From Candidatus Omnitrophota bacterium (GTDB taxonomy: Bacteria; Omnitrophota; Gorgyraeia; Zapsychrales; Zapsychraceae), in NCBI GenBank assembly GCA_020053475.1, contig JAGVNC010000030.1:1-47499 (forward strand): a DNA stretch of 47,499 bases, written 5' to 3'. Both the position numbers and the translations under genes were made by a program. A model generated the notes under the pieces. It was given only the letters and a program-made list of their open reading frames with translations, was not told the origin of the DNA and made no database searches. Positions 15,962 to 24,700 of the stretch are shown piece after piece. Each line of letters opens with the position of its first letter. Position 1 is the first letter of the stretch.

Positions 15962-16639
15962 TCATTCCTTATTGCTGACAAAGACAAATCCCTTAACATT
16001 GCCCGTCGCCGGATCCGAAACTTTCGATGTCATCTTCCCTTTTTCTTCAAGGCTGCATTCATCTTCGCGCTTGACGACCAGTTTCCAGCTCGGCTGAGAG
16101 CGGTTGTATACTTTAGAAATCGGCTCCTGGCCGAGATAACAGCCTTTGGTAAACGATACGTGGTCCCGCATGCTCACGTTCAATAAAAGTTCATCGGTAT
16201 AATCGATTCCGTGGATCGGGATTCCGTTCGTCACCCGGAACAACCGAAATTCTTCATCAGTCACATTCGCCGTCAATGTGCGCGGTGTGGCGATGATGCG
16301 TCCTTTTTTCTGCGCAAAAACCCAATCCTGCGGGTCCACGGGGGCGTCGGCATCCAAATCAAAATAAATATTTCGGGCCGGCTGCTCGATGGTAACGCCA
16401 CTTAACTTCGCGTACCGGTTGACATGCTGTAAAACATTGTCCCCAAATGGTTTCTCGATCAAGATGACGACTTCATCATCGCTGATTTTCAGCTGATCAA
16501 ACGTCGCAATAATCCGGCCGTGGATGTTTAAAAACGCATTTTGCGGCTTGATTACCTCATTGGATGTCAATCCGTTTAAAAAAGCCGCGGCCTTGTTTCT
16601 AAATAATAAAACTGTTTTGTTCAGGGCGGATAATCGCAT
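15962..16639 (-). CDS. ygfZ: YgfZ/GcvT-like folate-binding protein
   Basis: The protein has 225 residues. The YgfZ/IBA57 signature KGCYLGQEPISKVYNR is present near residues 178-193, with the cysteine that marks the family; the N-terminal part (FLNGLTSNEVIKPQNAFLNIHGRIIATFDQLKI) matches the tetrahydrofolate-binding GcvT-like fold. In E. coli the homologue supports Fe-S enzymes such as MiaB. It is somewhat shorter than the E. coli protein. The ATG at 16639 lies only a few bases after the U-tract of the riboswitch terminator and has no Shine-Dalgarno sequence, so translation begins on a U-rich leader. It is the first gene under the SAM-II riboswitch. Confidence 0.88.
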   Translation of the reverse strand: MRLSALNKTVLLFRNKAAAFLNGLTSNEVIKPQNAFLNIHGRIIATFDQLKISDDEVVILIEKPFGDNVLQHVNRYAKLSGVTIEQPARNIYFDLDADAPVDPQDWVFAQKKGRIIATPRTLTANVTDEEFRLFRVTNGIPIHGIDYTDELLLNVSMRDHVSFTKGCYLGQEPISKVYNRSQPSWKLVVKREDECSLEEKGKMTSKVSDPATGNVKGFVFVSNKE

Positions 16640-16640
16640 A

Positions 16641-16682
16641 AAAATAAAAAACCCGACGGCTAAAAAGTTAACCTTCGGGTTG
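16641..16682 (-). terminator. Intrinsic terminator of the SAM-II riboswitch (expression platform)
   Basis: On the minus strand AACCCGAAGG (16672-16681) pairs with CCGTCGGGTT (16650-16659), with one mismatch, and is followed by TTTTTTATTTTT. The loop contains CTTTTTAGC, which is complementary to GCTAAAAG at the 3' end of the aptamer. Pairing of those two would block the terminator when SAM is absent. The terminator would cut off ygfZ and possibly metB/C. Confidence 0.88.
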
Positions 16683-16734
16683 GCCTTTTAGCACATTTAT
16701 ATAGCGGAGCAAGTCGTGTTAAATCACCGCGAGA
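16683..16734 (-). ncRNA. SAM-II riboswitch aptamer
   Basis: The RNA read from the minus strand shows the SAM-II core in order: TCGCGG, TGATTTAAC, a TTGC, a CCGC that closes P1 with GCGG (16727-16730 with 16704-16707), then ATAAATGTGCTAAAAGG. The same blocks in the same order and spacing make up the known 52-nt SAM-II (SAM-alpha) aptamer, which folds as a pseudoknot around S-adenosylmethionine. A promoter puts the transcription start at its 5' end and an intrinsic terminator follows directly. The regulated genes are the ygfZ-like gene and a cystathionine synthase/lyase, a fitting target. Confidence 0.9.
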
Positions 16735-16737
16735 GTT

Positions 16738-16766
16738 AATTTACCATCAACCTTAGAGACTGTCAA
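16738..16766 (-). promoter_or_regulatory. Promoter of the SAM-II leader
   Basis: On the minus strand TTGACA (16761-16766), a 17-base spacer and TAAATT (16738-16743) place the transcription start within a few bases of the 5' end of the SAM-II aptamer. Confidence 0.75.
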
Positions 16767-16783
16767 GAAAACATTACCGACCC

Positions 16784-16809
16784 CAATTGTTGTTGGCCAA
16801 CAACAATTG
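16784..16809. repeat. 26-bp perfect palindrome
   Basis: CAATTGTTGTTGG and CCAACAACAATTG meet without a spacer to give a perfect 26-bp dyad. It lies about 18 bp upstream of the SAM-II leader promoter and 50 bp after the outer-membrane protein gene. There is no T-run beside it, so a protein-binding site is more likely than a terminator. Confidence 0.8.
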
Positions 16810-16859
16810 ACTTGCCCTATTTTAAATGACAGAAATAAAACGCTGCCCCTTAAACAAAG

Positions 16860-17813
16860 CTACCAGATGATCTTTCCGCCGGCGGTCCATATGTAATCCA
16901 ACTCTTGATGGACGCCCCCCAAGTCTTGATAAACAGGCAACATCACATTGGCAAAAAACGAGACGCGTTGATTGGCCGCAATCATCAAGGCAGGCCCCAT
17001 TAATAATGTGACACCACCGCTGTCCGCCACTTCCGCTCCTGCCTCTTCCTGTTTTTGTTCATACTGAAGATTGGTATCAAGGCCGACCGTTGTGATCCAG
17101 GCATCGCTTTGGGGATTTAACGTATAATCAATAAAAAGCGACGTTGACAAAAGATCCCCGAATTCAAAGTCATGGTCGCCCTCCGTCTTAAAAACATACG
17201 CCAGGTTCCCGGTAAAAGCCCAGGGGCCTGACGCGTGTTTATAGATCCCGCCGACAAGATAATCAAAGGACCCGGAGCCTGGTTGTAATTCGGATTCGAA
17301 CGTAGTCCCCACGGAATTCTTTTCTTCCGTTCCTCCGGTGGGGAATTTAACGCCGGCGACCACGTTAAATTTGGACGCCTCTTGTTTGCTTAACGCATAT
17401 TGGCCGATCAAAAAAATATCCCCGAGCCCCTCGGACTTCTGTTTTGATCCGAGGATATCATGGTCCTCCACTTCAATCGAATGGCGGATGACGTACGGGA
17501 TCTCAGCGGAAAGGCTGAAGGTATCCGTAAAATTTCCACCGAACGTCAAATGATGAAAATCTTCTCGGGCCTTGTTATGGAAGTGGTGCCCCTGATCATG
17601 CAACGCGTGGCCTTCCCCACCTTCTTTCTCATGCCAATTCTGCTGTTCGAACAGGTACTTGAAAAACCATTTTCCATCCTGGCTTTCAACTTTAAGCCCT
17701 TCCTCTTTTCCTAGCCTAGGAACGGTGCAGATATCGCAGGCCCAAACACAGTTTAATAGAAATGCAGCTAAAAATAAATTAATGAAAAAAATCCGATACA
17801 ATTGTCGGGACAT
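16860..17813 (-). CDS. Outer-membrane beta-barrel protein (transporter-like)
   Basis: The protein has 317 residues, with a signal peptide (MSRQLYRIFFINLFLAAFLLNC) and then CDICTVPRLG, a His-rich stretch (HALHDQGHHFHNKAREDFHH) and alternating amphipathic strands ending in an aromatic residue (IWTAGGKIIW), as expected for an outer-membrane barrel. The strand pattern (FSLSAEIPYVIRH, GLGDIFLIGQYAL, VVAGVKFPTGG) is that of the MetA/phenol-degradation-type transporter-like family. The His/Cys content could mean metal binding. A small secreted protein with Cys and a sulfate/molybdate-type transporter lie upstream. An RBS (AAAGGA) precedes the ATG. Confidence 0.75.
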   Translation of the reverse strand: MSRQLYRIFFINLFLAAFLLNCVWACDICTVPRLGKEEGLKVESQDGKWFFKYLFEQQNWHEKEGGEGHALHDQGHHFHNKAREDFHHLTFGGNFTDTFSLSAEIPYVIRHSIEVEDHDILGSKQKSEGLGDIFLIGQYALSKQEASKFNVVAGVKFPTGGTEEKNSVGTTFESELQPGSGSFDYLVGGIYKHASGPWAFTGNLAYVFKTEGDHDFEFGDLLSTSLFIDYTLNPQSDAWITTVGLDTNLQYEQKQEEAGAEVADSGGVTLLMGPALMIAANQRVSFFANVMLPVYQDLGGVHQELDYIWTAGGKIIW

Positions 17814-17863
17814 AGAAAATCCTTTCTGATAGATGAGGTGATTAAAATCTAAGGAGGGAAAAA

Positions 17864-18214
17864 TTAAACTTTCGGGACAGGATCGAGGGCTTTGACTAGG
17901 TTGAATTGGTAGGAGGCAACCGGAGAGAACATCAATGCTGACTGTTGTTCAATGAAATCGTTGAGAGAATTGCTCGCGAGGAAATCGTGACTTGACCCCG
18001 ACGAAGGGCTTTTTTCATGGGCGTGGGAGGCCCCGGGAGAAAAAACTTTAACGGCGGTTTGCTCCGTATTCTTGGCTAAATGGCTGCTACAAAGGCAGAT
18101 GGCCCGCTGGCCGTTGCAAGCCAATTGCTCTTGTCCCGGCTTGATAAAAACACCTAACGGCAGGATCCAGATAAAAAATAAAAGGCCGCTAATAACCGCA
18201 ATATTCTTTTTCAT
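17864..18214 (-). CDS. Small secreted protein with Cys cluster
   Basis: The protein has 116 residues, with an N-terminal hydrophobic segment (IAVISGLLFFIWILPLGVFI) and then CNGQRAICLCSSH, a three-Cys plus His motif, followed by a Ser/His-rich region. I do not recognise the family. The Cys/His cluster next to the His-rich outer-membrane protein 50 bases downstream suggests a shared role in metal or sulfur handling, which is an inference. A promoter (TTGTCT-N17-TATAAT) ends only about 10 bases upstream of the ATG, so the transcript may be nearly leaderless. Confidence 0.6.
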   Translation of the reverse strand: MKKNIAVISGLLFFIWILPLGVFIKPGQEQLACNGQRAICLCSSHLAKNTEQTAVKVFSPGASHAHEKSPSSGSSHDFLASNSLNDFIEQQSALMFSPVASYQFNLVKALDPVPKV

Positions 18215-18224
18215 AAACGTACTG

Positions 18225-18253
18225 ATTATACTATCTTAAAAATGATAAGACAA
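18225..18253 (-). promoter_or_regulatory. Promoter upstream of the small Cys-cluster protein
   Basis: On the minus strand TTGTCT (18248-18253), a 17-base spacer and a perfect TATAAT (18225-18230) lie immediately upstream of the ATG at 18214, implying a leader of only a few bases. Confidence 0.6.
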
Positions 18254-18283
18254 TTTCGTTTAATAAAAGTTTCGAGTAAGACT

Positions 18284-19423
18284 TTACAATTTGATTCGAG
18301 AGAAATACACCAATGATCCCACAACCAATCCTATCACGTATCCCTGAGGGAGCGTCATGGCCATTGCCGCAACAAGCAACGCGATCGTCAGATCACGTTT
18401 ATTCTGCGCCTGATCACGAATAAGAAGCATCAGCGTCAAAGCTTCAAAAAGAAGCACGACACCGAGGATCGGCTGGGGGAAAAATTCAATGACCTGCTGA
18501 AATGCCCCGCTAAACACTAGCCCGATGACAACAAAAATGGCCCCGTAAATAATAACGGAACCCCCTGTTCGCGCGCCCAACGCGTAATGTCCGGCAAGCC
18601 CTCCGCATCCATGACAAACAGGGATTCCCCTAAAGAATGGTAAGATCAAATTAATAACGGCATACGTTATCCCCAATTTCTTGATGGATATGTTTCGCTC
18701 CGGGAAAAGATCATGGACCGTCTTGTGTGTCGCAATCACGGAATTTGAGATCGAAAGCGGCAATTGCGGCAAACTAAGGACAATAAATCCTGTCAGAATA
18801 TCGTTCATGGACGGAGCTGCGATTTGCGGCAGCCTAAACCCTATCCCTGAAACGAGGGCACCGAAATCCACCCTGAAAAATAACGCGTACAGTAATCCCA
18901 GGCCGATGACAAAAATCCCCGGAGGCCAGTGACGGTTCCCCAGAAGAACAATCATGATCATAAAACCGGCCAAGGCAAGAACATATCCGCTGTTGCCCAT
19001 ACTAGGGACATACGTTTTCAACGCCAATGAAGCTAAGGACAACCCTAATCCAAACTGGATGCCCCGAACCACGCAAGAGGGGATCTTTCGCGCCAGCCAG
19101 CCAAGTCCCCCGCTCCAACTTAGAACCAACATAACAAGCCCGATGGCAAATCCAGCCCCGAACAATATGGAAGATTGAATGTTTTGGGTGATCACCAAAA
19201 CCGCCATGGCTTTGAGTGGCTGGACGGGCATGGGCAACCCATAAACCATTCCGGTAATGATCTGCATGGCCCCAAACATCACAAAGACGCTTGTCACATC
19301 CAGATTCGACGCCAGGATCATGCCGACAATCAAAGGAAAATCCGTGCCGATATCGCCAAAGCTTCCGGAAAATTCATTGCGGTTAAATAAAATCCGATTT
19401 TTGATAAAGAATTTTTTCATCAA
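18284..19423 (-). CDS. MOT1-type sulfate/molybdate transporter
   Basis: This 379-residue integral membrane protein has about ten or more hydrophobic helices. It carries the paired motifs of the MOT1/MFS_MOT1 family: FSGSFGDIGTDFPLIVGM near the N-terminus, MPVQPLKAMAVLVI, and GIPVCHGCGGLAGHYALGARTGG in the second half. This family moves molybdate or sulfate. The substrate cannot be decided from the sequence; the neighbouring methionine/sulfur genes at 14.6-16.6 kb make sulfate plausible but do not prove it. Its start overlaps the end of the GST gene, so the two are coupled. Length is close to the usual for bacterial members. Confidence 0.88.
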   Translation of the reverse strand: MMKKFFIKNRILFNRNEFSGSFGDIGTDFPLIVGMILASNLDVTSVFVMFGAMQIITGMVYGLPMPVQPLKAMAVLVITQNIQSSILFGAGFAIGLVMLVLSWSGGLGWLARKIPSCVVRGIQFGLGLSLASLALKTYVPSMGNSGYVLALAGFMIMIVLLGNRHWPPGIFVIGLGLLYALFFRVDFGALVSGIGFRLPQIAAPSMNDILTGFIVLSLPQLPLSISNSVIATHKTVHDLFPERNISIKKLGITYAVINLILPFFRGIPVCHGCGGLAGHYALGARTGGSVIIYGAIFVVIGLVFSGAFQQVIEFFPQPILGVVLLFEALTLMLLIRDQAQNKRDLTIALLVAAMAMTLPQGYVIGLVVGSLVYFSRIKL

Positions 19424-20067
19424 TGGTGATCAATCACCCACGTCTCTTGAAGGGCGGCTTTTGTCCATTCCTGGACGGCAGGCAAGGCGAGGATGGTTTT
19501 CACATATTGTTGAACAACGCCGTCGACAGGAATCCCATGCGTTTGAAACCGGAAGACCACCGGCACAAACATCGCGTCGGCAATCGTGAATGGGCCAAAG
19601 AGAAAGTCCCCTCGGGTTTTGGATTGTTGACGGCATTGTGTCCAAATGGCTTTGATCCGTTCAATGTCGCGCGTTAATTCCGGACTAGGATTTGTCACCG
19701 ATTTTCTGGCTTTCACATTCATCGGGCACGTGCTGCGTAATGCCTGGAATCCTGAATGCATTTCCGCACTGACGGAACGCGCCCGCGCTCTTGATTCCGC
19801 ATCTTTGGGCCACATTAACTTTTTAGGAAAAGTTTCCGCGAGGTATTCCGCGATCGCCAGTGAATCCCAGATGAGCGTGTCTCCGTGCTTTAAAACAGGC
19901 ACTTTGCCCGCGGGTGAATACTTAAGGATTTTTTCCTTGCTGCCGGGCTGAAACAAAGGAATGACAATTTCCTCAAAAGGAATCTTAAAATATTTCATTA
20001 AAATCCATGGCCGCAGCGACCAGGACGAATAATTTTTATTGCCGATGACAAGGACAAAATTTTTCAT
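19420..20067 (-). CDS. Glutathione S-transferase-like protein
   Basis: The protein has 215 residues. The thioredoxin-like N-terminal domain has the active-site segment NKNYSSWSLRPWILMKYF and the cis-Pro element GKVPVLKHGDTLIWDSLAIAEYLAETFP; the C-terminal helical domain follows (GPFTIADAMFVPVVFRF). This is the SRPWL-type branch of the cytosolic GST family. Whether the organism makes glutathione is unknown. A good RBS (GGGAGGTC) precedes the ATG. It lies between the DUF4143 ATPase gene upstream and the MOT1-type transporter with which it overlaps. Confidence 0.9.
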   Translation of the reverse strand: MKNFVLVIGNKNYSSWSLRPWILMKYFKIPFEEIVIPLFQPGSKEKILKYSPAGKVPVLKHGDTLIWDSLAIAEYLAETFPKKLMWPKDAESRARARSVSAEMHSGFQALRSTCPMNVKARKSVTNPSPELTRDIERIKAIWTQCRQQSKTRGDFLFGPFTIADAMFVPVVFRFQTHGIPVDGVVQQYVKTILALPAVQEWTKAALQETWVIDHH

Positions 20068-20132
20068 CTAATGACCTCCCATCCGTTCAAGAATGGACAA
20101 AAATGTTAAACATTATCGATCGGGCGTTCCCT

Positions 20133-21572
20133 CTAAAAAAACAAAAGAAATATAGGCAGGGGAATAAACAAAAGATTATTGGCTTCCGTTTGCTTCTGAA
20201 AATTCTTTGTAACCACAATACCAAATTTTTGATTATATTTTTCGATAAAATACTTAATGGAAGCGATGTCATCCACAGCTTCCCGGTATTTAACTTCGAC
20301 TGGTAGATACCGTTTCCCACCTAGATGGACGATAAAATCAACCTCTCGCTTAGCATCCTTATAAAATCCTAGCTCAATAACCCCTTCAAATTGACGCAAA
20401 GCATTAAAGACCAAATTCTCCGCGTAAAATCCCATCATAACATCATCCTCTAAAATCTTATCAGTAAGCTTCAAAATGGCGTTACGAAGGGCCAAATCGA
20501 CAAGATAGCACTTAACACTCCCTCGCCGGAACTTCAATGGCCTCTGAGAGAACCTCTGGATCGTCTTGACCAAATCCGTCATTTCTAAAAGCGGCAAATA
20601 TTTTTCCAGCATTTGCCGGCTAATACCAATTTTCTGCGAGGCTTTTTCAATATTCAGCTCTTGCCCGGGTTGCTCGACCAAAGATAAATAATAACTTTTG
20701 ATCTTTTCCGGCTTACGGAATTCTGTGGTTATAACCAGATCCTCAAAAATGACTTTCTGCACTTGGTTATCAAAAAGATATTCTTGGCGAGCGACCAGAT
20801 CTTTTATTTCCCACGCCTCGGGGAATCCCCCCTCCATAAAATATTTCTTCAGGAGGTCATTTAATTCGGCAAAAACCCTGCCAGACACCTGTAAAGGCCC
20901 TGCTTCTGACTGAATCTCTTTCCACTCAATCAGCATTTCCCTTTGTAATTTATAGCCAAATTTTTGAGCGCCGTTTACAAAATCTAAGATCTCTCGATCT
21001 TCTCCCTTATTAAAATAAACGAACTCCTTAAACGAGAAAGGCAATAAATGATTGTCCTTGATCCTTCCTAATAAACTCTCACGGCTTTTACGAAAGATGG
21101 GAGAGGAAGCTGACCCGGAAATGATAAAACGCACAGAAAAACCAAGATCATAATATTTCTTTAGATAAAGTTCCCATCGATCGAAGCGCTGGATTTCATC
21201 TAAAACGAAATACGTTGGCGCCCCTTTGTGTTTAATATCCGCCCATTTAATCAGATCATCAAAAAATCGTTCCCTGATGTGCGAATCAACCATGAGTGGG
21301 TCATCAAACGAAAAATAGATCACATGATCCGCTTTAACATGGCCATCTTTGATGAGCGACTGAATAATTTGCTTCAATATCGTTGTTTTGCCAACCCTGC
21401 GAGGTCCTGTAATGGAGATGATCTGTTTGAGGCTTAAAAGGTCATTATAAATCTTGTGGAATATCGGCCTTTTGAAAGATTGGGTGTCAACTTGACCGTC
21501 TCCCCACCAGGGATTATAAGGTGTCAGGATCTCTTGGATCTGAATAGTATCGAATTTGTTTTTTGCAGTCAT
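20133..21572 (-). CDS. AAA+ ATPase with DUF4143 domain (first copy)
   Basis: The protein has 479 residues. The N-terminal AAA_14-type ATPase has Walker A GPRRVGKTT (about residue 56), Walker B YFVLDEIQRF and sensor motif FIISGSASS; the middle is a winged-helix-like segment (KIGISRQMLEKYLPLLE). The C-terminal DUF4143 domain has a PD-(D/E)xK-like pattern (KREVDFIVHLGGKRYLPVEVKY). Such proteins are common accessory genes of unclear function, sometimes classed with mobile or defence loci. A second member lies at 26-27.5 kb with low similarity. A perfect inverted repeat upstream (21598-21625) may be its operator. Confidence 0.88.
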   Translation of the reverse strand: MTAKNKFDTIQIQEILTPYNPWWGDGQVDTQSFKRPIFHKIYNDLLSLKQIISITGPRRVGKTTILKQIIQSLIKDGHVKADHVIYFSFDDPLMVDSHIRERFFDDLIKWADIKHKGAPTYFVLDEIQRFDRWELYLKKYYDLGFSVRFIISGSASSPIFRKSRESLLGRIKDNHLLPFSFKEFVYFNKGEDREILDFVNGAQKFGYKLQREMLIEWKEIQSEAGPLQVSGRVFAELNDLLKKYFMEGGFPEAWEIKDLVARQEYLFDNQVQKVIFEDLVITTEFRKPEKIKSYYLSLVEQPGQELNIEKASQKIGISRQMLEKYLPLLEMTDLVKTIQRFSQRPLKFRRGSVKCYLVDLALRNAILKLTDKILEDDVMMGFYAENLVFNALRQFEGVIELGFYKDAKREVDFIVHLGGKRYLPVEVKYREAVDDIASIKYFIEKYNQKFGIVVTKNFQKQTEANNLLFIPLPIFLLFF

Positions 21573-21597
21573 GTTTTTGTTGTTTTTATCGTTGAAT

Positions 21598-21625
21598 ATT
21601 TATGTAAACTATATTTTACATAAAT
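21598..21625. promoter_or_regulatory. Perfect inverted repeat upstream of the first DUF4143 ATPase
   Basis: ATTTATGTAAA, six bases CTATAT, then TTTACATAAAT: 11-bp arms with no mismatch, 25 bp upstream of the ATPase start. The AT-rich sequence and position fit an operator for an autorepressor or a dimeric regulator. Confidence 0.6.
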
Positions 21626-21681
21626 TCTATTTAATTACAAGCTTTTTATTATCAGCGAGTTACATCGATAAAACTTGATTA

Positions 21682-21706
21682 AAAATCCGTTTTCTTTACT
21701 GAACGG
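21682..21706 (-). terminator. Possible weak terminator after the RND gene
   Basis: On the minus strand CCGTT-10 bases-AACGG followed by ATTTTTAATC, 30 bases beyond the RND stop codon. The stem is only 5 bp, so the call is tentative. Confidence 0.4.
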
Positions 21707-21735
21707 CCTCTAATCGAAACTTTTGTAAAATCACA

Positions 21736-24700
21736 TTACCTGCGAACTTTCCTTTTCCATCTCTCAACCAGTGAATAAACACACGGAATGACAAAAATCG
21801 TCAACACGGTCGAGGCGATCATCCCGCCGATGACAACCGTTGCCATGGGGCGCAGAACTTCCGACCCCGGGCCCAATGCCAGCGCCGGGGGAATGGCCGC
21901 GGCGATCGTCGCTAAGGATGTCATGATAATCGGACGCAATCGGATAGGGGCTGCCTCCAATAATGCTTCGTGAACGGGTTTGCCCTGCGCGCGTAATTGA
22001 TTAGTAAATTCGACGAGCAAAATAGAATTTTTCTTCACAATCCCCATTAATAACACAAGCCCGATGAAACTATAAATGTTCATCGATTGATTCGTGATCC
22101 ACAACGCGATAAACGCGCCCGAGACGCTAAACGGCAACGCCAAGAGGATCGTCACCGGATCGAGATAGCTGTTAAATTGCGACGCCAACACCATGTAGGC
22201 GATCAAAATCCCTAACCATAAAACCAAATAAAGGCTTTGGAAGGACTCTTTCATTGTCTGTGTGTTGCCGGTAAATGTGGCATGGTACCCTTCCGGCAAC
22301 GTTTCCCTGGCGATGCGCTGGGCTTGTCCGACGGCATCGGCCTGCGATTGGCCGGACGCGACGTTAGCATAAATTTTAATCGCCCGTTCGCGGTTACTGC
22401 GGGTGATTGTCAGAGGCGTTTTCTGTTCAGTAATCGTGATCACATCCTTGAGTTGTACCAACTCGCCGTGATTGTTCCACACCCATAACGCTTCGATGTC
22501 TTGCACCTGGGCCCGTTGCGAGGGAAGCAAACGAATACGCACATCATAACGCCGTCCGCCTTGCGTGTATTTCGCCACACGTTCGCCGGCGATCAAGGCA
22601 TTGATCGTTTGGGCAATATCATCAATACTGACCCCGCGCTCGCTGGCCTTCTGACGATTAGGAAAAACACGCACTTCAACAACACCTTCCTCAAAATTGC
22701 TGTCGACATCCGTCAGCAAGGGGCTCTGTTTCATTTTCTCCTGGATTGCCTCGCTGAATTCCGCCAGCTTCGCCCAGCTCGGGCCCAAGATCAGCATCTC
22801 AACGGGGAAGCCGCGGGACGATGACAGCCCGGCCAAGGAAGGGTCCTGGATGACCACCTTTAAATCGGGGATCTTTTTCAATTCTTTCCGAAAATAATCC
22901 ATAATGTCGTTTTGGGACGGCCTTTTTTTATACGGCTCTGTCACCGGACGGTCACGCGCTTCCTTTAACATGACAAAAATCTGGCCGCTATTCACTTCCC
23001 CGCCGCCAAACCCGCCGATCGCTGAGAACGTCCGCAACACTTCCGGCCGGGACATCACGAATTTCTCGACTTCACGGAACTTTTCGCTCGTCAAATCGAT
23101 CGATGAACCGACAGGCGTTTGAAGGCGGGCAAAAAATATGCCTTGATCCTGGGCCGGCATAAATTCCTTGCGTAAAAGCCCCACAATCCCCAACGAAGCG
23201 AAAAAGAAAATAAGCGCCGCCGCCGAAACGAATTTCCGATGGCCTAAGGCCCACGCCAACCCTCTGGCGTACGCTTGCGCCAATCTCTGGAACCCTTGAT
23301 GCACGGATTTGCCAATGGCACTGTCATGCCCTGTCTGCAAAAATTGCGAACAACGCATGGGAGTAAACGTCAACGCCTCCAACAACGAAATGGCCACGGC
23401 CACCGAGAGTGTCACGCCGAACTGGTAAAAAAATTTCCCGATAATGCCTTCCATAAACGCGACGGGCAAAAAAATCGCAATGATCGCCAGTGTGGTGGCC
23501 GTGGCTGCAAAGGCAATCTGTCGCGCTCCCTGACTGGCGGCCTCCACTTTGGAAAATCCTTTTTCCCGGTAACGCACGATGTTTTCCAACACCATAATCG
23601 CGTCATCCACCACGATCCCGATCGCCAGCGAAAGGGCCAGCATCGTAAATGTGTTCAATGTAAACCCCAGGAAATAAATCACAATGAACGTCCCTAAAAT
23701 TGATGTAGGAATCGCCAGAAGAATATTAACCGTGGCGGAGAACGTGCCTAAAAATAACCAGCAAACAATCGATGTGACAATCGCCGAAAGAATCAGCGTG
23801 AATGTCAACTCCTGCATCGATTGCTCGGTGAATTTGACCCGGTTCACCGTCAAATCGACCTTAATGCCTTCGGGCACATTCTTTTGAACTTCTTCAAGGC
23901 GCTTGAGGATCCTTCGTCCGACGTCAACCTCATTGACCCCCCGCTGTTTTCGGATCCCCAGGCCGACCGCCTGTTCTCCGTCTTTACGGGAAATCCGCCG
24001 GACGTCGGCCAATCCGTCTTCGATCGTCGCCACATCTTTTAAATAAATGGGCTTATAAATGGGGCTTCCCCCGCGCCGGGGAATGATAATATTTTGGAAC
24101 TCTTCGACATTAATGGCCTCGCCCATGGCCCGCACGTTGAGCTCCCGGGATGCCGTTTCCAAGCGGCCGGCCGGCAACTCGCTGTGCCCTTGTGCGATCG
24201 CCGTAATCACATCCTGGACGGTGAGTTGATACTCTTCTAACTTTGTGGCATCGATCCAGACGCGCAAATTGCGCTCCAAAAATCCGCCCATAAAGACTTC
24301 CCCGACACCCTTGACCGTCGTAAAACGGTCTTCCAGGTGGTTCTGGACGTAATCCATCAATGTTCGCAGAGGGACTTTATCGGCGGTGGCCGTAATCCAC
24401 ATAATGGGCTGGTCTTCGGGGTTACTTTTGCTGACGGTGGGAGGGTCCATATCGTCGGGGAGCTGGCGCTGGGCCTGGGACATTTTGGTTTGGACTTCCT
24501 GGACGGCCACATCGATGTCGCGGTCCAAGTCAAATTCCAATGTCACTGTCGCTTGGCTCTGACGGACGTTGGAATCAATGTTGCGGATGCCTTGGATCCC
24601 GGTCAAGGCCTCTTCGACGACGTCCACCACGTCTGTTTCCATGACCTCGGGCGCCGCGCCCTCCCAGCTTAAGCGCACATTAACGACGGGGAAATCAACA

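Noticed and set aside
16784-16809. Intrinsic terminator of the outer-membrane protein gene
   Set aside because: The palindrome has no spacer and no adjacent T-run on either strand.
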